Below, one piece after another: positions 35,779 to 44,778 of a stretch of 62,685 bases of DNA. Every line of letters starts with the position of its first letter. Position 1 is the stretch's first letter. The stretch lies in NCBI GenBank assembly GCA_965657215.1, contig CBFHNR010000015.1, positions 1 through 62,685 on the forward strand. Reading direction: 5' to 3'. The translations under genes and the position numbers were made by a program. Source of the DNA: JAHEJA01 sp965657215. Its GTDB lineage: Bacteria; Pseudomonadota; Alphaproteobacteria; Rhodobacterales; Rhodobacteraceae. The notes under the pieces were generated by a model that did not search any database, was not told the origin of the DNA, and saw only the letters and a list, made by a program, of their open reading frames with translations.

Positions 35779-38491
35779 AGCCAAGTTCGTTTAGGCGCGT
35801 CATCGCGGCCGTTAGTTGCGCTTGTTCTTCTTCGCGCTCAGCGAGGTTGGCGCGGGTTTCCTCGATCACAGCTGCAGGGGCGCTTTCAACAAATTTTGGA
35901 TTGTTGAGCCGCCCTTTGAGGCCGCCGAGTTCCTTAGCTAATTTCTCTAAGGTTTTGCTCAGGCGTGCCTTTTCCGCGTCGATATCAATGATATCGGCAA
36001 GGGGCAGGCCGAAGGTGGCGCCAGAGACAGGCACAGTGATACAGCCTTTGGGCATGCTGTCAGCTGCGGTCAAGCTGTCAACGCGAGCAAGCTTAAGGAT
36101 CATTGCCGCGTTGCGATCCCAAGCTGATTGGCCTTGTTGGTCAATAGAGGTGACGAGCATCGGGATTTTCAATCCAGCTGGGACACGCATTTGCGAGCGC
36201 GCACTACGGATCCCTTCGATGACCGAAATCACCCAGTTCATTTCGCGATCTGCATCAGCATCAACCAAATCACGGGCCGAGTAAGTGGGCCAATCCGCGT
36301 GGATCAACATTTTGGCGCGCTTACGTGGGGTGCCCCAGAGCTCTTCTGTGATGAAGGGCATGATAGGGTGCAGGAGGATCAAGCATTGATCGATGACCCA
36401 TGCCATGGTTGCTTGGGTTTCGGCTTTGGCAGCGGCATCTTCGCCGTTCAAGAGCGGTTTTGACAGCTCAACATACCAATCACAGACTTTGCCCCAAACA
36501 AAGGCATAAAGCGCGTTTGCGGCGTCGTTAAAGCGGTATTGCGTGAGCGCCTCGTCCACGGTTTCGCGCACCTTGGCCGTTTCGCCGATAATCCATTTGT
36601 TGAGGGTTTGGGTGGGGTGTGGCAATGCGCCATCAGATCCAAAGGCCTCATGCAGTTCGGCAAAGCGGGCGGCGTTCCATAGTTTGGTGCCAAAGTTGCG
36701 ATAGCCTTTGATCCGATCCGTTGAGAGCTTGAGCACCCCACCGATGGCTGCCATTTGCGCCATGGTAAAACGCAGGGCATCTGCGCCAAATTCATCGACA
36801 ATTTCGAGGGGATCAATGACGTTACCACGCGTCTTGGACATTTTTTGTCCTTTTTCGTCGCGCACCAGTTGGTGAAGGTAAACCGTGTGGAAAGGATCCT
36901 GATCAACGACAGCTTGTTGCATCATCATCATACGGGCAACCCAAAAGAACAAGATATCTTGCCCCGTGATAAGAACATCTGTCGGGAAATACTTGGCCAA
37001 TTCGGCTGTGTCGTTGGGCCAGCCCAAAGTTCCGATCGGCCAAAGGCCAGAGGAAAACCAAGTGTCCAAAACGTCAGGATCGCGGGTTAGGGTTTTTCCA
37101 GGCGCCATGGCCTGTGCTTCGTCTTCTGTGGCGGCGCAGTATTGGGTGCCGTCTTCGTCAAACCAAACGGGAACCTGATGTCCCCACCACAACTGACGCG
37201 AAATGCACCAAGGTTCAATATTTTCGAGCCAATGATAGAAAACCTTTTCACCTGACTCTGGCATAATCTTGGTGCGACCTTGGCGAACGGCCTCCAGTGC
37301 GGGTTCAACGATTTTAGCCGTATCCACGAACCACTGATCCGTCAGCATAGGCTCAATCACCACGCCAGAACGGTCGCCGAACGGCTGCATGATTTTCTTG
37401 TCCTCAACTTGGATCAAAAGGCCAATGGCATCAATGTCCGCGACCACGGCTGTTCGTGCTTCAAACCGATCTAGGCCACGGTATTTCTCTGGAACGAGGT
37501 TATCCTCTGCGTCATCAACACGCATGGCCCCACGGGTATCCATCAGCGCGAACAGAGGGATATCGTTGCGTTTGGCAACCTGATAATCGTTGAAGTCATG
37601 AGCGCCTGTGATTTTGACCGCGCCTGAGCCAAAATCAGGATCAGGATATTCGTCCGTGATAATTGGGATCAAACGATCACAAAGCGGAAGGTGTACCATT
37701 TTCCCAACAATCGGCGCATAGCGGTCATCATCCGGATGCACGGCAACAGCGCCATCGCCCAACATTGTTTCAGGGCGCGTTGTGGCAATAGAAATATAAT
37801 CGCGCTCTTCTTCGAGTGTTACATTTCCGTCTTCGTCTTTTTCGACGTAGGTATATGTTTCTCCATTGGCGAGAGGGTATTTGAAATGCCAAAAATGCCC
37901 GTCGCTTTCGATGTTTTCAACTTCGAGGTCGGAAATGGCGGTTTCGAAATGGGGGTCCCAATTGACCAAACGTTTGCCGCGATAAATCAACCCTTTGTTA
38001 TACATATCAACAAAGACTTTGATCACAGCGTCATGAAAATTTTCATCCATGGTAAAGGCATTGCGCGACCAATCGCAGGATGCACCAAGGCGTTTGAGTT
38101 GACCAATAATGGTCCCGCCATATTGCTCTTTCCACTCCCAGACTTTTTCTAAAAACGCGTCTCGACCTAGATCGCGACGTCCAGGAAGCCCCTCTTTGGC
38201 GAGCATTTTTTCGACTTGGAGCTGCGTTGCAATGCCCGCGTGATCCTGCCCGGGCTGCCAAAGCGTGTCAAACCCACGCATGCGGTGCCACCGGATCAAA
38301 ACGTCCTGCAATGTGTTGTTAAACGCATGACCAACATGAAGCGCACCCGTTACATTGGGAGGAGGGATCATAATTGAAAATGTCTCAGTTCGGCTTGCAT
38401 TTGCACCGGCTTTGAAACATCCAGCCTCTTCCCAAGCTGTATAAAGCCGATCTTCGGCCTCTGGTGCGTTAAACGTTTTTTCCAAACCCAT
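35777..38491 (-). CDS. valS: valyl-tRNA synthetase
   Basis: The 904-residue class I synthetase has the HIGH-like motif in NVTGALHVGHA (near residue 50) and KMSKS in GQKMSKTRGN. An editing domain lies between them, then the anticodon-binding domain and a C-terminal coiled coil (leucine/lysine/glutamate-rich, last 70 residues). It charges tRNA-Val. The gene converges on trpB. Confidence 0.96.
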   Translation of the reverse strand: MGLEKTFNAPEAEDRLYTAWEEAGCFKAGANASRTETFSIMIPPPNVTGALHVGHAFNNTLQDVLIRWHRMRGFDTLWQPGQDHAGIATQLQVEKMLAKEGLPGRRDLGRDAFLEKVWEWKEQYGGTIIGQLKRLGASCDWSRNAFTMDENFHDAVIKVFVDMYNKGLIYRGKRLVNWDPHFETAISDLEVENIESDGHFWHFKYPLANGETYTYVEKDEDGNVTLEEERDYISIATTRPETMLGDGAVAVHPDDDRYAPIVGKMVHLPLCDRLIPIITDEYPDPDFGSGAVKITGAHDFNDYQVAKRNDIPLFALMDTRGAMRVDDAEDNLVPEKYRGLDRFEARTAVVADIDAIGLLIQVEDKKIMQPFGDRSGVVIEPMLTDQWFVDTAKIVEPALEAVRQGRTKIMPESGEKVFYHWLENIEPWCISRQLWWGHQVPVWFDEDGTQYCAATEDEAQAMAPGKTLTRDPDVLDTWFSSGLWPIGTLGWPNDTAELAKYFPTDVLITGQDILFFWVARMMMMQQAVVDQDPFHTVYLHQLVRDEKGQKMSKTRGNVIDPLEIVDEFGADALRFTMAQMAAIGGVLKLSTDRIKGYRNFGTKLWNAARFAELHEAFGSDGALPHPTQTLNKWIIGETAKVRETVDEALTQYRFNDAANALYAFVWGKVCDWYVELSKPLLNGEDAAAKAETQATMAWVIDQCLILLHPIMPFITEELWGTPRKRAKMLIHADWPTYSARDLVDADADREMNWVISVIEGIRSARSQMRVPAGLKIPMLVTSIDQQGQSAWDRNAAMILKLARVDSLTAADSMPKGCITVPVSGATFGLPLADIIDIDAEKARLSKTLEKLAKELGGLKGRLNNPKFVESAPAAVIEETRANLAEREEEQAQLTAAMTRLNELG

Positions 38492-38600
38492 CGGTCACTT
38501 CCCATTCAGAACATGTTTTGGGGGGACATACAGGCTTTTGACACAATGGAAAAGCGATTTCCCAGAATAATCTGAGGCGAATGGACAAAGGCACCCAGGT

Positions 38601-38621
38601 TTCACTTTTGAAAAAATACTC
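38601..38621 (-). repeat. copy 3 of a recurring short intergenic motif
   Basis: Minus strand: GAGTATTTTTTCAAAAGTGAA, a good match to copies 1 and 2. It is in the valS-lrp gap. Confidence 0.4.
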
Positions 38622-38690
38622 TTGCCGAAGGCACATCGACCGATAGGTCTAAAAGAGTATGCCGTGAGGCATTCAATTAAGAAAAACCCG

Positions 38691-39125
38691 CTAAATCGCG
38701 CGATCAATTTTTGTGGACAGATGGATCAAACTCTCTGAGCTTCTGACGCCGCGCGCTTCGCCGATACGATCCAGTGTGTCGTCTAATTCCTCGGTTGTCT
38801 TTGCGCTGATTTCAACGATCAAATCAAACCGTCCAGAGGTTGTATGAACGCGTTCCACTTGTGACAGCGTCTTGAGACGTTGTAGCACTGCAGGGGTTGA
38901 TCGCGGCTCAATGCACACCAAAGCAGTCGCTCTTAGGTTTGCATTCAAGCTTTTCCCGAGCTTGACTGTGTACCCTGCAATATGGCCAAGGTTTTCCAAT
39001 CGCTCAATCCGCGCTTGCACAGTGGTCCTAGCAAGGTTCAAATCACGCCCCAGGTCCGATACAGAGCGGCGCGCGTTTTCTGCCAGTAAATGCAGCAGTT
39101 TCTTATCAGTTTCGTCTATTTGCAT
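38691..39125 (-). CDS. Lrp/AsnC-family transcriptional regulator
   Basis: The 144-residue protein has an N-terminal HTH (DKKLLHLLAENARRSVSDLG) and a C-terminal RAM ligand-binding domain with VERVHTTSGRFDLIVEI. Such regulators respond to amino acids. It is divergent from the ornithine-decarboxylase-like gene, with about 100 bases between, and probably controls it. Confidence 0.87.
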   Translation of the reverse strand: MQIDETDKKLLHLLAENARRSVSDLGRDLNLARTTVQARIERLENLGHIAGYTVKLGKSLNANLRATALVCIEPRSTPAVLQRLKTLSQVERVHTTSGRFDLIVEISAKTTEELDDTLDRIGEARGVRSSESLIHLSTKIDRAI

Positions 39126-39152
39126 TGTTGCTTCGTATATTTAACGATTGAA

Positions 39153-39171
39153 TTAAGCAATATGTAAAATA
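39153..39171. promoter_or_regulatory. imperfect AT-rich dyad between lrp and the decarboxylase gene
   Basis: GCAATAT-GTAAA-ATATGC in the divergent intergenic region. It is a possible Lrp-type operator. It has not been tested. Confidence 0.3.
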
Positions 39172-39231
39172 TGCCTAATCACTTTGTTTGGAATTCCTCG
39201 CATATTGTTCGGAAACAAGCTGGAGGATGAC

Positions 39232-40380
39232 ATGAAATTGGATCATCACACACAACATGAGACAGCAAAGTCTTACCTAAGTGCTATCCAGCCCGACGAC
39301 CCTGTCTACTTTTTTTCACCAAGGGCTCTTGGTCAACGTGTTGATGCGTTTCAAACTGGTTTCAACGGCATGCTGTCCTACGCCGTCAAAGCAAATTGCC
39401 ATCCAGTTATCCTCGAAAATATGGTGTCCTTGGGGGTGAATGTCTTTGATGTGGCCTCTCCTGCGGAAATGCAGGCGGTTCGAGCGGTGCATCCAACCGC
39501 GCGGCTGCATTATCACAATCCCCTGCGGTCACACCGTGAAATCCAGATTGCAAAAACTTTTGGGATTGCATCTTGGTCGATCGATAGTAAACGCGAGCTC
39601 GATAAACTCGGGGATCTACCGCCAGAAACGGAAATCGCGGTGCGCATCAAATTGGATGCAACAGGGGGGCATTACAATTTCGGTGAAAAATTTGGAGCAA
39701 ACTTAGAAGATGCCGCGTCCTTGCTACGACAGGTTCAAGAGTTGGGGCTAAAGCCGACAATGACCTTTCACCCTGGAACACAATGCAGCCAACCAGATGT
39801 CTGGGGCGAATATATTGCAGCCTGTCATAAGGTGGCGAGCGCGGCAGGCGTGACACTGTCGGCGCTCAATGTCGGCGGGGGCTTTGCAGCCCATCGACAA
39901 GGGCCTTTACATGATTTGACGGCGACCTTTCGCGCCATTCAGACCGCCGTTGACACATGTCTTCCCGATGTGCCTTTGGTTTGTGAGCCGGGCCGTGCCT
40001 TGGTTGCGGATGCGATGTCGGTCGCGCTTTGTGTCAAAGTGATCCGAGACAATGGCGATGTCGTGTTGAACGACGGCATGGACGGGGCCTTAGCGGAATG
40101 GCGAGATGTGAGTGCGTTAGATACCTGCCGATATGAGGTTTTAGCGAAAAATGCCGAGCTTAAACAGGGTGCTCACTCCCTGCGGAAAGCGTTCGGTCCA
40201 ACCTGCGATAGTTTGGATTGTGTTCCCTTTCCAGTGTCCCTTCCGACGGACTTAGAAGAAGGGGATTATGTGCTCTTTCACTCGATGGGCGCCTATTCCC
40301 AAGCGATTGCCACTGGATTTAATGGCTATGGGGCAACAGATATGAAAACTGTCCACACGTTAAGCGCCAGACACCCCTAG
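39232..40380 (+). CDS. type III PLP decarboxylase (ornithine/lysine decarboxylase-like)
   Basis: 382 residues from the ATG with GGAGG five bases upstream. The Schiff-base Lys is in SYAVKAN, with glycine-rich GGGFAAHR and CEPGRALVA at the PLP phosphate site, and the dimer-derived motif FGPTCDSLDC with the catalytic Cys. This is the alanine-racemase-fold family that makes putrescine or cadaverine. Diaminopimelate decarboxylase is less likely given FGPTCDSLD. It is controlled probably by the divergent Lrp protein. Confidence 0.85.
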   Translation: MKLDHHTQHETAKSYLSAIQPDDPVYFFSPRALGQRVDAFQTGFNGMLSYAVKANCHPVILENMVSLGVNVFDVASPAEMQAVRAVHPTARLHYHNPLRSHREIQIAKTFGIASWSIDSKRELDKLGDLPPETEIAVRIKLDATGGHYNFGEKFGANLEDAASLLRQVQELGLKPTMTFHPGTQCSQPDVWGEYIAACHKVASAAGVTLSALNVGGGFAAHRQGPLHDLTATFRAIQTAVDTCLPDVPLVCEPGRALVADAMSVALCVKVIRDNGDVVLNDGMDGALAEWRDVSALDTCRYEVLAKNAELKQGAHSLRKAFGPTCDSLDCVPFPVSLPTDLEEGDYVLFHSMGAYSQAIATGFNGYGATDMKTVHTLSARHP

Positions 40381-40430
40381 ACTTGGTCCAAATTCCAACT
40401 AATGTCCTCTTAACTGAGCGAGGGCACGAG

Positions 40431-42728
40431 ATGGAAAAATTTGGACGCAGTCAATCGACGAAGCGATTTGAAGATACTCGGTTTTTAACAGGGCAGGGGC
40501 GTTATGTTGATAATATCGCCCCTAGTGATGCCTTACACGCCTTTGTCTTTCGCTCGCCTATCGCGCATGCTGAGATAACAGCTTTGGATGTATCTGAGGC
40601 ACGCGACAGTGAGGGTGTGCATGCCGTTATCACGGTTCATGATCTTGAGGCTGCAGGTATTGATATCGACCTCAAAGGTGTCACAGTTCCGAACAAAGAC
40701 GGGAGCAATGGAGCATCCCCAATGCGCCCATTGCTCGCTAAGGACAAAGTTCGCTTTGTCGGTGAGGCCGTGGCCGTCATCATTGCCGATACCTTGGAGC
40801 AAGCTCGCGATGCGAGCGAGTTGATTGAATTTGATTTCGACGAACTCCCAGCCCATATGCGGCTCGCATCAGGCGGCACTGCGATACACGAGGTTGCCCA
40901 AGAAAATGTTGCTTTTGATTGGGGAATGGGGGATGAAGAGGCGGCACAAAAGGTGTTTGAGACCGCCGCGCATGTGGTGTCTTTGGATGTTGCGGATAAT
41001 CGGATCATCGTGAATTCAATGGAACCACGCGGGTGTTATGCCGAATGGGATGGCACGCGCTTGCACGTCTGTGTGAACGGACAGGGGGTCTGGGTTCCAA
41101 AGTCGCGCCTGACATCCATGTTGAACCTACAAGCAGACACCGTGCGCGTCACCAACCCCGATGTTGGGGGTGGCTTTGGTATGAAAGCCATGACCTATCC
41201 CGAAACCTATGTGGTTGCTCATGCGGCAATGGTCTTGGGCCGCCCCGTGAGGTGGATGTCGGAGCGCACAGAAGCCATGCTGAGCGATAATGCAGGGCGT
41301 GATCTGGTATCCAAAGTCGAAGCTGCCTTTGATGAGAGCCATAAAATTGTGGCCTATCGCGTTCAAACAGATTGCAACATGGGCGCTTACAATTCACAGT
41401 TTGCCCAAGCAATCCAGACCAGCCTTTTTTCCAAAGTGCTCATGGGGTGTTATGATGTTCAGACAACTTGGTTGTCGGTCAAAGGCTATTTCACCAATAC
41501 CACACAGGTCGATGCCTATCGCGGTGCAGGGCGCCCTGAGGCCATCTATGTATTAGAGCGTTTGATGGATCATGCCGCGCGCTCGTTTGGAATGGACCCT
41601 TGGGATCTTCGGCGCAAAAACTTTATTCCAGCGGAGGCATTTCCGTATACATCCGCTACAGGTGAAACCTATGATGTTGGGGATTTCCATCGTGTTTTGG
41701 ATCGCATTGAAATCACATCAGATCGCGCCGGTTTTGACGCACGTAAAGCGCAAAGTGAGGCATCCGGTAAATTGCGTGGTTTGGGGTTGTGTTATTATAT
41801 CGAGAGCATCTTGGGCGATCCAAGCGAAACCGCCACTGTTGAATTCCAAGACACAGGTCGTGTTCATATCTATGTTGGAACACAGAGCAATGGTCAGGGG
41901 CATGAAACAGTTTACGCACAGTTTTTGTCAGATCAATCTGGCATACCGGTTGAATTCATTGATGTCATTCAAGGCGATAGCGATTTGATCGCGCAGGGTG
42001 GGGGCACGGGAGGATCGCGCTCGGTTACTGTTCAAAATACCGCGACACTGGCGACAGTGGATAAAATGATTGCAACCTTTATCCCTTTTGTCGCAGATCA
42101 GATGGGCGTTGCGGCAGATCATGTTGAGTTTGATCATGACACGTTTCGCGCGGTCGGGTCCAATATGACGCCAACCCTTTTGGAAATGGCGGATAAGGCG
42201 CGCCAAGAGGGGCGCTCTGAGTTGCTGAGGCATTCAGAAAGGATAACTCTGGACGCGCGATCTTTCCCAAATGGGGCGCATGTTGCAGAAGTGGAAATCG
42301 ATCCTGATACAGGCTTAGTACGCGTGGATCGCTATACAGTTGTTGATGATTTTGGAAACCTGATCAACCCGATGCTCGCTGAGGGTCAAGTGCACGGTGG
42401 TATTGCCCAAGGCATCGGTCAAGCCTTGCAAGAACATGTGGTCTACGATGAGGATGGCCAACTTTTGACGGCAACCTTTATGGATTATGCAATGCCCTTG
42501 GCCAAAGATCTTCCGTTTATCAAGTTTGATACGGAGCCTGTTCCCTCAACCACCAACCCAATGGGGATGAAGGGCTGTGGTGAAGCAGGCACCGTAGGCG
42601 CGTTAGCTGCGGTTGCGAATGCTGTCCAAGATGCAGTATGGGACCATGGGATTCGTCAGGTAGATATGCCATTGACGCCTCACAGGGTTTGGGAGTTGTT
42701 AAAATCACATGAACTGGCGGCTGAATAA
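40431..42728 (+). CDS. molybdopterin-binding subunit, xanthine dehydrogenase/CoxL-like
   Basis: 765 residues from the ATG with GAGGG upstream. The aldehyde oxidase/xanthine dehydrogenase large-subunit layout is clear: TKRFEDTRFLTGQGRYVDNI at the start, GGGFGMK in the first molybdopterin domain, and an AYRGAGRPEA loop, the form seen in non-CO hydroxylases rather than the AYRCSFR of true CO dehydrogenase. A GGTGGSR stretch and GMKGCGEAGT near the C terminus complete the site. No FeS or FAD subunit gene is adjacent, so partners must be elsewhere. The substrate is unknown. It follows the decarboxylase by 50 bases. Confidence 0.87.
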   Translation: MEKFGRSQSTKRFEDTRFLTGQGRYVDNIAPSDALHAFVFRSPIAHAEITALDVSEARDSEGVHAVITVHDLEAAGIDIDLKGVTVPNKDGSNGASPMRPLLAKDKVRFVGEAVAVIIADTLEQARDASELIEFDFDELPAHMRLASGGTAIHEVAQENVAFDWGMGDEEAAQKVFETAAHVVSLDVADNRIIVNSMEPRGCYAEWDGTRLHVCVNGQGVWVPKSRLTSMLNLQADTVRVTNPDVGGGFGMKAMTYPETYVVAHAAMVLGRPVRWMSERTEAMLSDNAGRDLVSKVEAAFDESHKIVAYRVQTDCNMGAYNSQFAQAIQTSLFSKVLMGCYDVQTTWLSVKGYFTNTTQVDAYRGAGRPEAIYVLERLMDHAARSFGMDPWDLRRKNFIPAEAFPYTSATGETYDVGDFHRVLDRIEITSDRAGFDARKAQSEASGKLRGLGLCYYIESILGDPSETATVEFQDTGRVHIYVGTQSNGQGHETVYAQFLSDQSGIPVEFIDVIQGDSDLIAQGGGTGGSRSVTVQNTATLATVDKMIATFIPFVADQMGVAADHVEFDHDTFRAVGSNMTPTLLEMADKARQEGRSELLRHSERITLDARSFPNGAHVAEVEIDPDTGLVRVDRYTVVDDFGNLINPMLAEGQVHGGIAQGIGQALQEHVVYDEDGQLLTATFMDYAMPLAKDLPFIKFDTEPVPSTTNPMGMKGCGEAGTVGALAAVANAVQDAVWDHGIRQVDMPLTPHRVWELLKSHELAAE

Positions 42729-43740
42729 AACGCTTTTTGGATTGCGACGGTGGTGGCCTTGGGCCCCACAGCTCAAGCCAGAAGTCATCCCAAAAGGTGC
42801 GGCGCCAAAGTGGCATGTGATCGTATTAGATGGAACTCTATCGTCTTTTGAGCGTGGGCGTGAAACCAATGCAGGTCAATTGGCGAAATTGCTGAGCAAG
42901 TCGCGCCCAGAAGTTTATGTTTATTATGAACCCGGCCTGCAATTTAATGGATGGCGGTCTGTTTGGTCACTGTTGACCGGAAAAGGCATTGGCGATCAAA
43001 TTCAAAGGGCGTTCGGGGTCTTGAGTTCGCGCTATGATCCAGGTGATAAGATTGTCCTCGCGGGCTATTCTCGCGGCGCTTTTGCGGTGCGCTCGCTTAG
43101 CGGCATGATTGATCGTGTGGGGTTACTTAAACCCGAACATGCAACTGAGCGAATGGTTGAATTGGCGTGGTCGCATTATCGCCGCCTAATGAGCGAAGAG
43201 ACCTTGCAAGATTTTCGCGACGAATACTGTCTTACCGATATCACAATCGAAGCAGTCGGCGTTTGGGACACAGTGCGCGCTTTGGGGCTTCCTTATGTGA
43301 ATAAAATTTACAAAGATCCCTATGCTTTTCATTCTTATGACATTGCTGAGTGCGTATCCTCTGGGTTTCATGCGATGGCGCTTAATGAATCTCGGCTGGC
43401 CTATAATTTGGAAAAATGGAATGCATCCACACGACCCGATAAAGAATTGAGACAAGTTTGGTTTCGGGGGGTGCACGGGGATGTTGGGGGACATCTCTCT
43501 GGATTTGAAGCTGCGCGGCCCTTGTCGAATATCCCTTTTATTTGGGTTGTTGAAAACTTGGAGGCCAAGGGCCTTCCGTGTCCAGAAAACTGGCAAGACA
43601 GATTTCAGACAGACCCCAAAGCGCCGTCACTTGGCATTTGGCGGGGCTGGGGACGCTTCCTTCCTATTCGCAAGCGACGTATGGTAAACCTCAAGGCAGG
43701 CGAAGAAATTCATACGAGTGTCGCCAAAGAGATGCACTAA
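42709..43740 (+). CDS. DUF2235 alpha/beta hydrolase
   Basis: The 343-residue protein has the nucleophile motif GYSRGAFAVR near residue 126 and HGDVGGH late in the protein. This layout matches DUF2235, the domain of Tle1-type phospholipase effectors and other hydrolases. No type VI secretion genes are near, so an effector role has no support here. The gene overlaps the molybdenum hydroxylase by 20 bases, indicating cotranscription. Confidence 0.82.
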   Translation: MNWRLNKTLFGLRRWWPWAPQLKPEVIPKGAAPKWHVIVLDGTLSSFERGRETNAGQLAKLLSKSRPEVYVYYEPGLQFNGWRSVWSLLTGKGIGDQIQRAFGVLSSRYDPGDKIVLAGYSRGAFAVRSLSGMIDRVGLLKPEHATERMVELAWSHYRRLMSEETLQDFRDEYCLTDITIEAVGVWDTVRALGLPYVNKIYKDPYAFHSYDIAECVSSGFHAMALNESRLAYNLEKWNASTRPDKELRQVWFRGVHGDVGGHLSGFEAARPLSNIPFIWVVENLEAKGLPCPENWQDRFQTDPKAPSLGIWRGWGRFLPIRKRRMVNLKAGEEIHTSVAKEMH

Positions 43741-44038
43741 AAGCAACTATAAGGTGTATTTTACGATTCGTTTTGGATAAGGATTTCGTCACAATTTTGA
43801 CATTTTTCGATGGTTTTGCCTAGATTTCGTCTTATTTGACGTCAAAAACGTGACTTTTCATGACTATTTTCTACAACTTTAACATTATGTTTGACTTTAG
43901 CTCCCTTAAGGTGTCTTAGATGCCTTAACCCAGCCGTGAAGCGGTTGAGCGGTATGATGGTTTAGAGAAATGGCCATCGGTTATACCGCAGTCCATCCAT
44001 TTCGCAGTGTCTCACTGCGTGTATGCCAGGAGAATAAA
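43741..44038. other. intergenic region with structured leader for a small ORF
   Basis: AT-rich at first. Then a long imperfect inverted repeat (GCGGTAT GATGG at 43949-43960 with CCATC and ATACCGC at 43974-43989) and a hairpin CGCAGTG-TCT-CACTGCG at 44003-44019, ending just before an AGGAG site at 44028-44032. Confidence 0.5.
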
Positions 44039-44146
44039 ATGAAGATACATTGTTCCAATACACAGTTGGACTCTATTGCCAGCGACATCGCTGCAAAGAG
44101 AAAAATCCGTAAAATGAATATGAGCCATGCTGCCGTCATTTGGTGA
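44039..44146 (+). CDS. predicted 35-residue small protein
   Basis: ATG, 35 codons and TGA, with a good AGGAG site 6 bases before the start. The product is basic in the middle (AAKRKIRKMNMSHA). I know no family for it. Two hairpins lie just upstream in the leader. Coding status is uncertain. Confidence 0.4.
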   Translation: MKIHCSNTQLDSIASDIAAKRKIRKMNMSHAAVIW

Positions 44147-44254
44147 CAGGCCGCTATCCATTCATTTCTACGCGGTCCCTCTTCTTAAATTCGCGCTGCC
44201 CAAATTTCCTCGCAGAGATGAGATATCTCACCTGCTGACCTTCGGAGACCTATC

Positions 44255-44698
44255 ATGGCGACTATTAGCACAAATCACTCGACACTTCCTGGCGGTTATT
44301 ACACAGACAATCATCATACGGACCCGACAGGTGTTGCCGCTTCTGATGTAAGCGCAGCAAAGGTTGATCGTTTTTATATTGAGCTTGATGGTACGCCTGG
44401 CGGCGGTGGCCAAATGATCGCCACAGGAAGCATGACATTCACCGACGGTGGCACGATCGAAAGCAACGCGACGGTTGATGCTGAGATGAACGACTGGGGT
44501 GGTGGGTACAGCTTTGACCCAAGTTCCGGTCACCTCGAAATTATGACAGATGATGGTTTGGGCGATATGTCCCTGACTGTTGGTGGTGTCACGACCAACA
44601 CGCCTGGCGATGCTGCAGCCGCACTTGATCCAAATGATGTCTCTTTGGCTTATGGTTATGTTCCGCAAAGCGCTTTTGATGTAAGGCAGTCACGATAA
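44255..44698 (+). CDS. hypothetical protein, 147 residues
   Basis: No signal peptide or membrane helix. Glycine, aspartate and threonine-rich (DGTPGGGGQMIATGS, DDGLGDMSLTVGG), like short beta-strand extracellular or cell-surface proteins. A GGAGACC site precedes the start. A terminator follows. It is probably a real single-gene transcription unit; function is unknown. Confidence 0.62.
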   Translation: MATISTNHSTLPGGYYTDNHHTDPTGVAASDVSAAKVDRFYIELDGTPGGGGQMIATGSMTFTDGGTIESNATVDAEMNDWGGGYSFDPSSGHLEIMTDDGLGDMSLTVGGVTTNTPGDAAAALDPNDVSLAYGYVPQSAFDVRQSR

Positions 44699-44705
44699 AC
44701 ACTAA

Positions 44706-44733
44706 AAAGCCGCTCCAAATTGGGGCGGCTTTA
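44706..44733 (+). terminator. rho-independent terminator after the 147-residue protein gene
   Basis: An 11-bp stem AAAGCCGCTCC/GGGGCGGCTTT (one G-T pair), loop AAATT, followed by TTATTTATTT. Confidence 0.85.
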
Positions 44734-44778
44734 TTTATTTACTATCAGCGTCTTAAAGTTGGATGTTAATCCAAAAGA

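Noticed and set aside
42709..43740. Type VI secretion effector
   Set aside because: DUF2235 includes such effectors, but no T6SS, VgrG or immunity gene is present.
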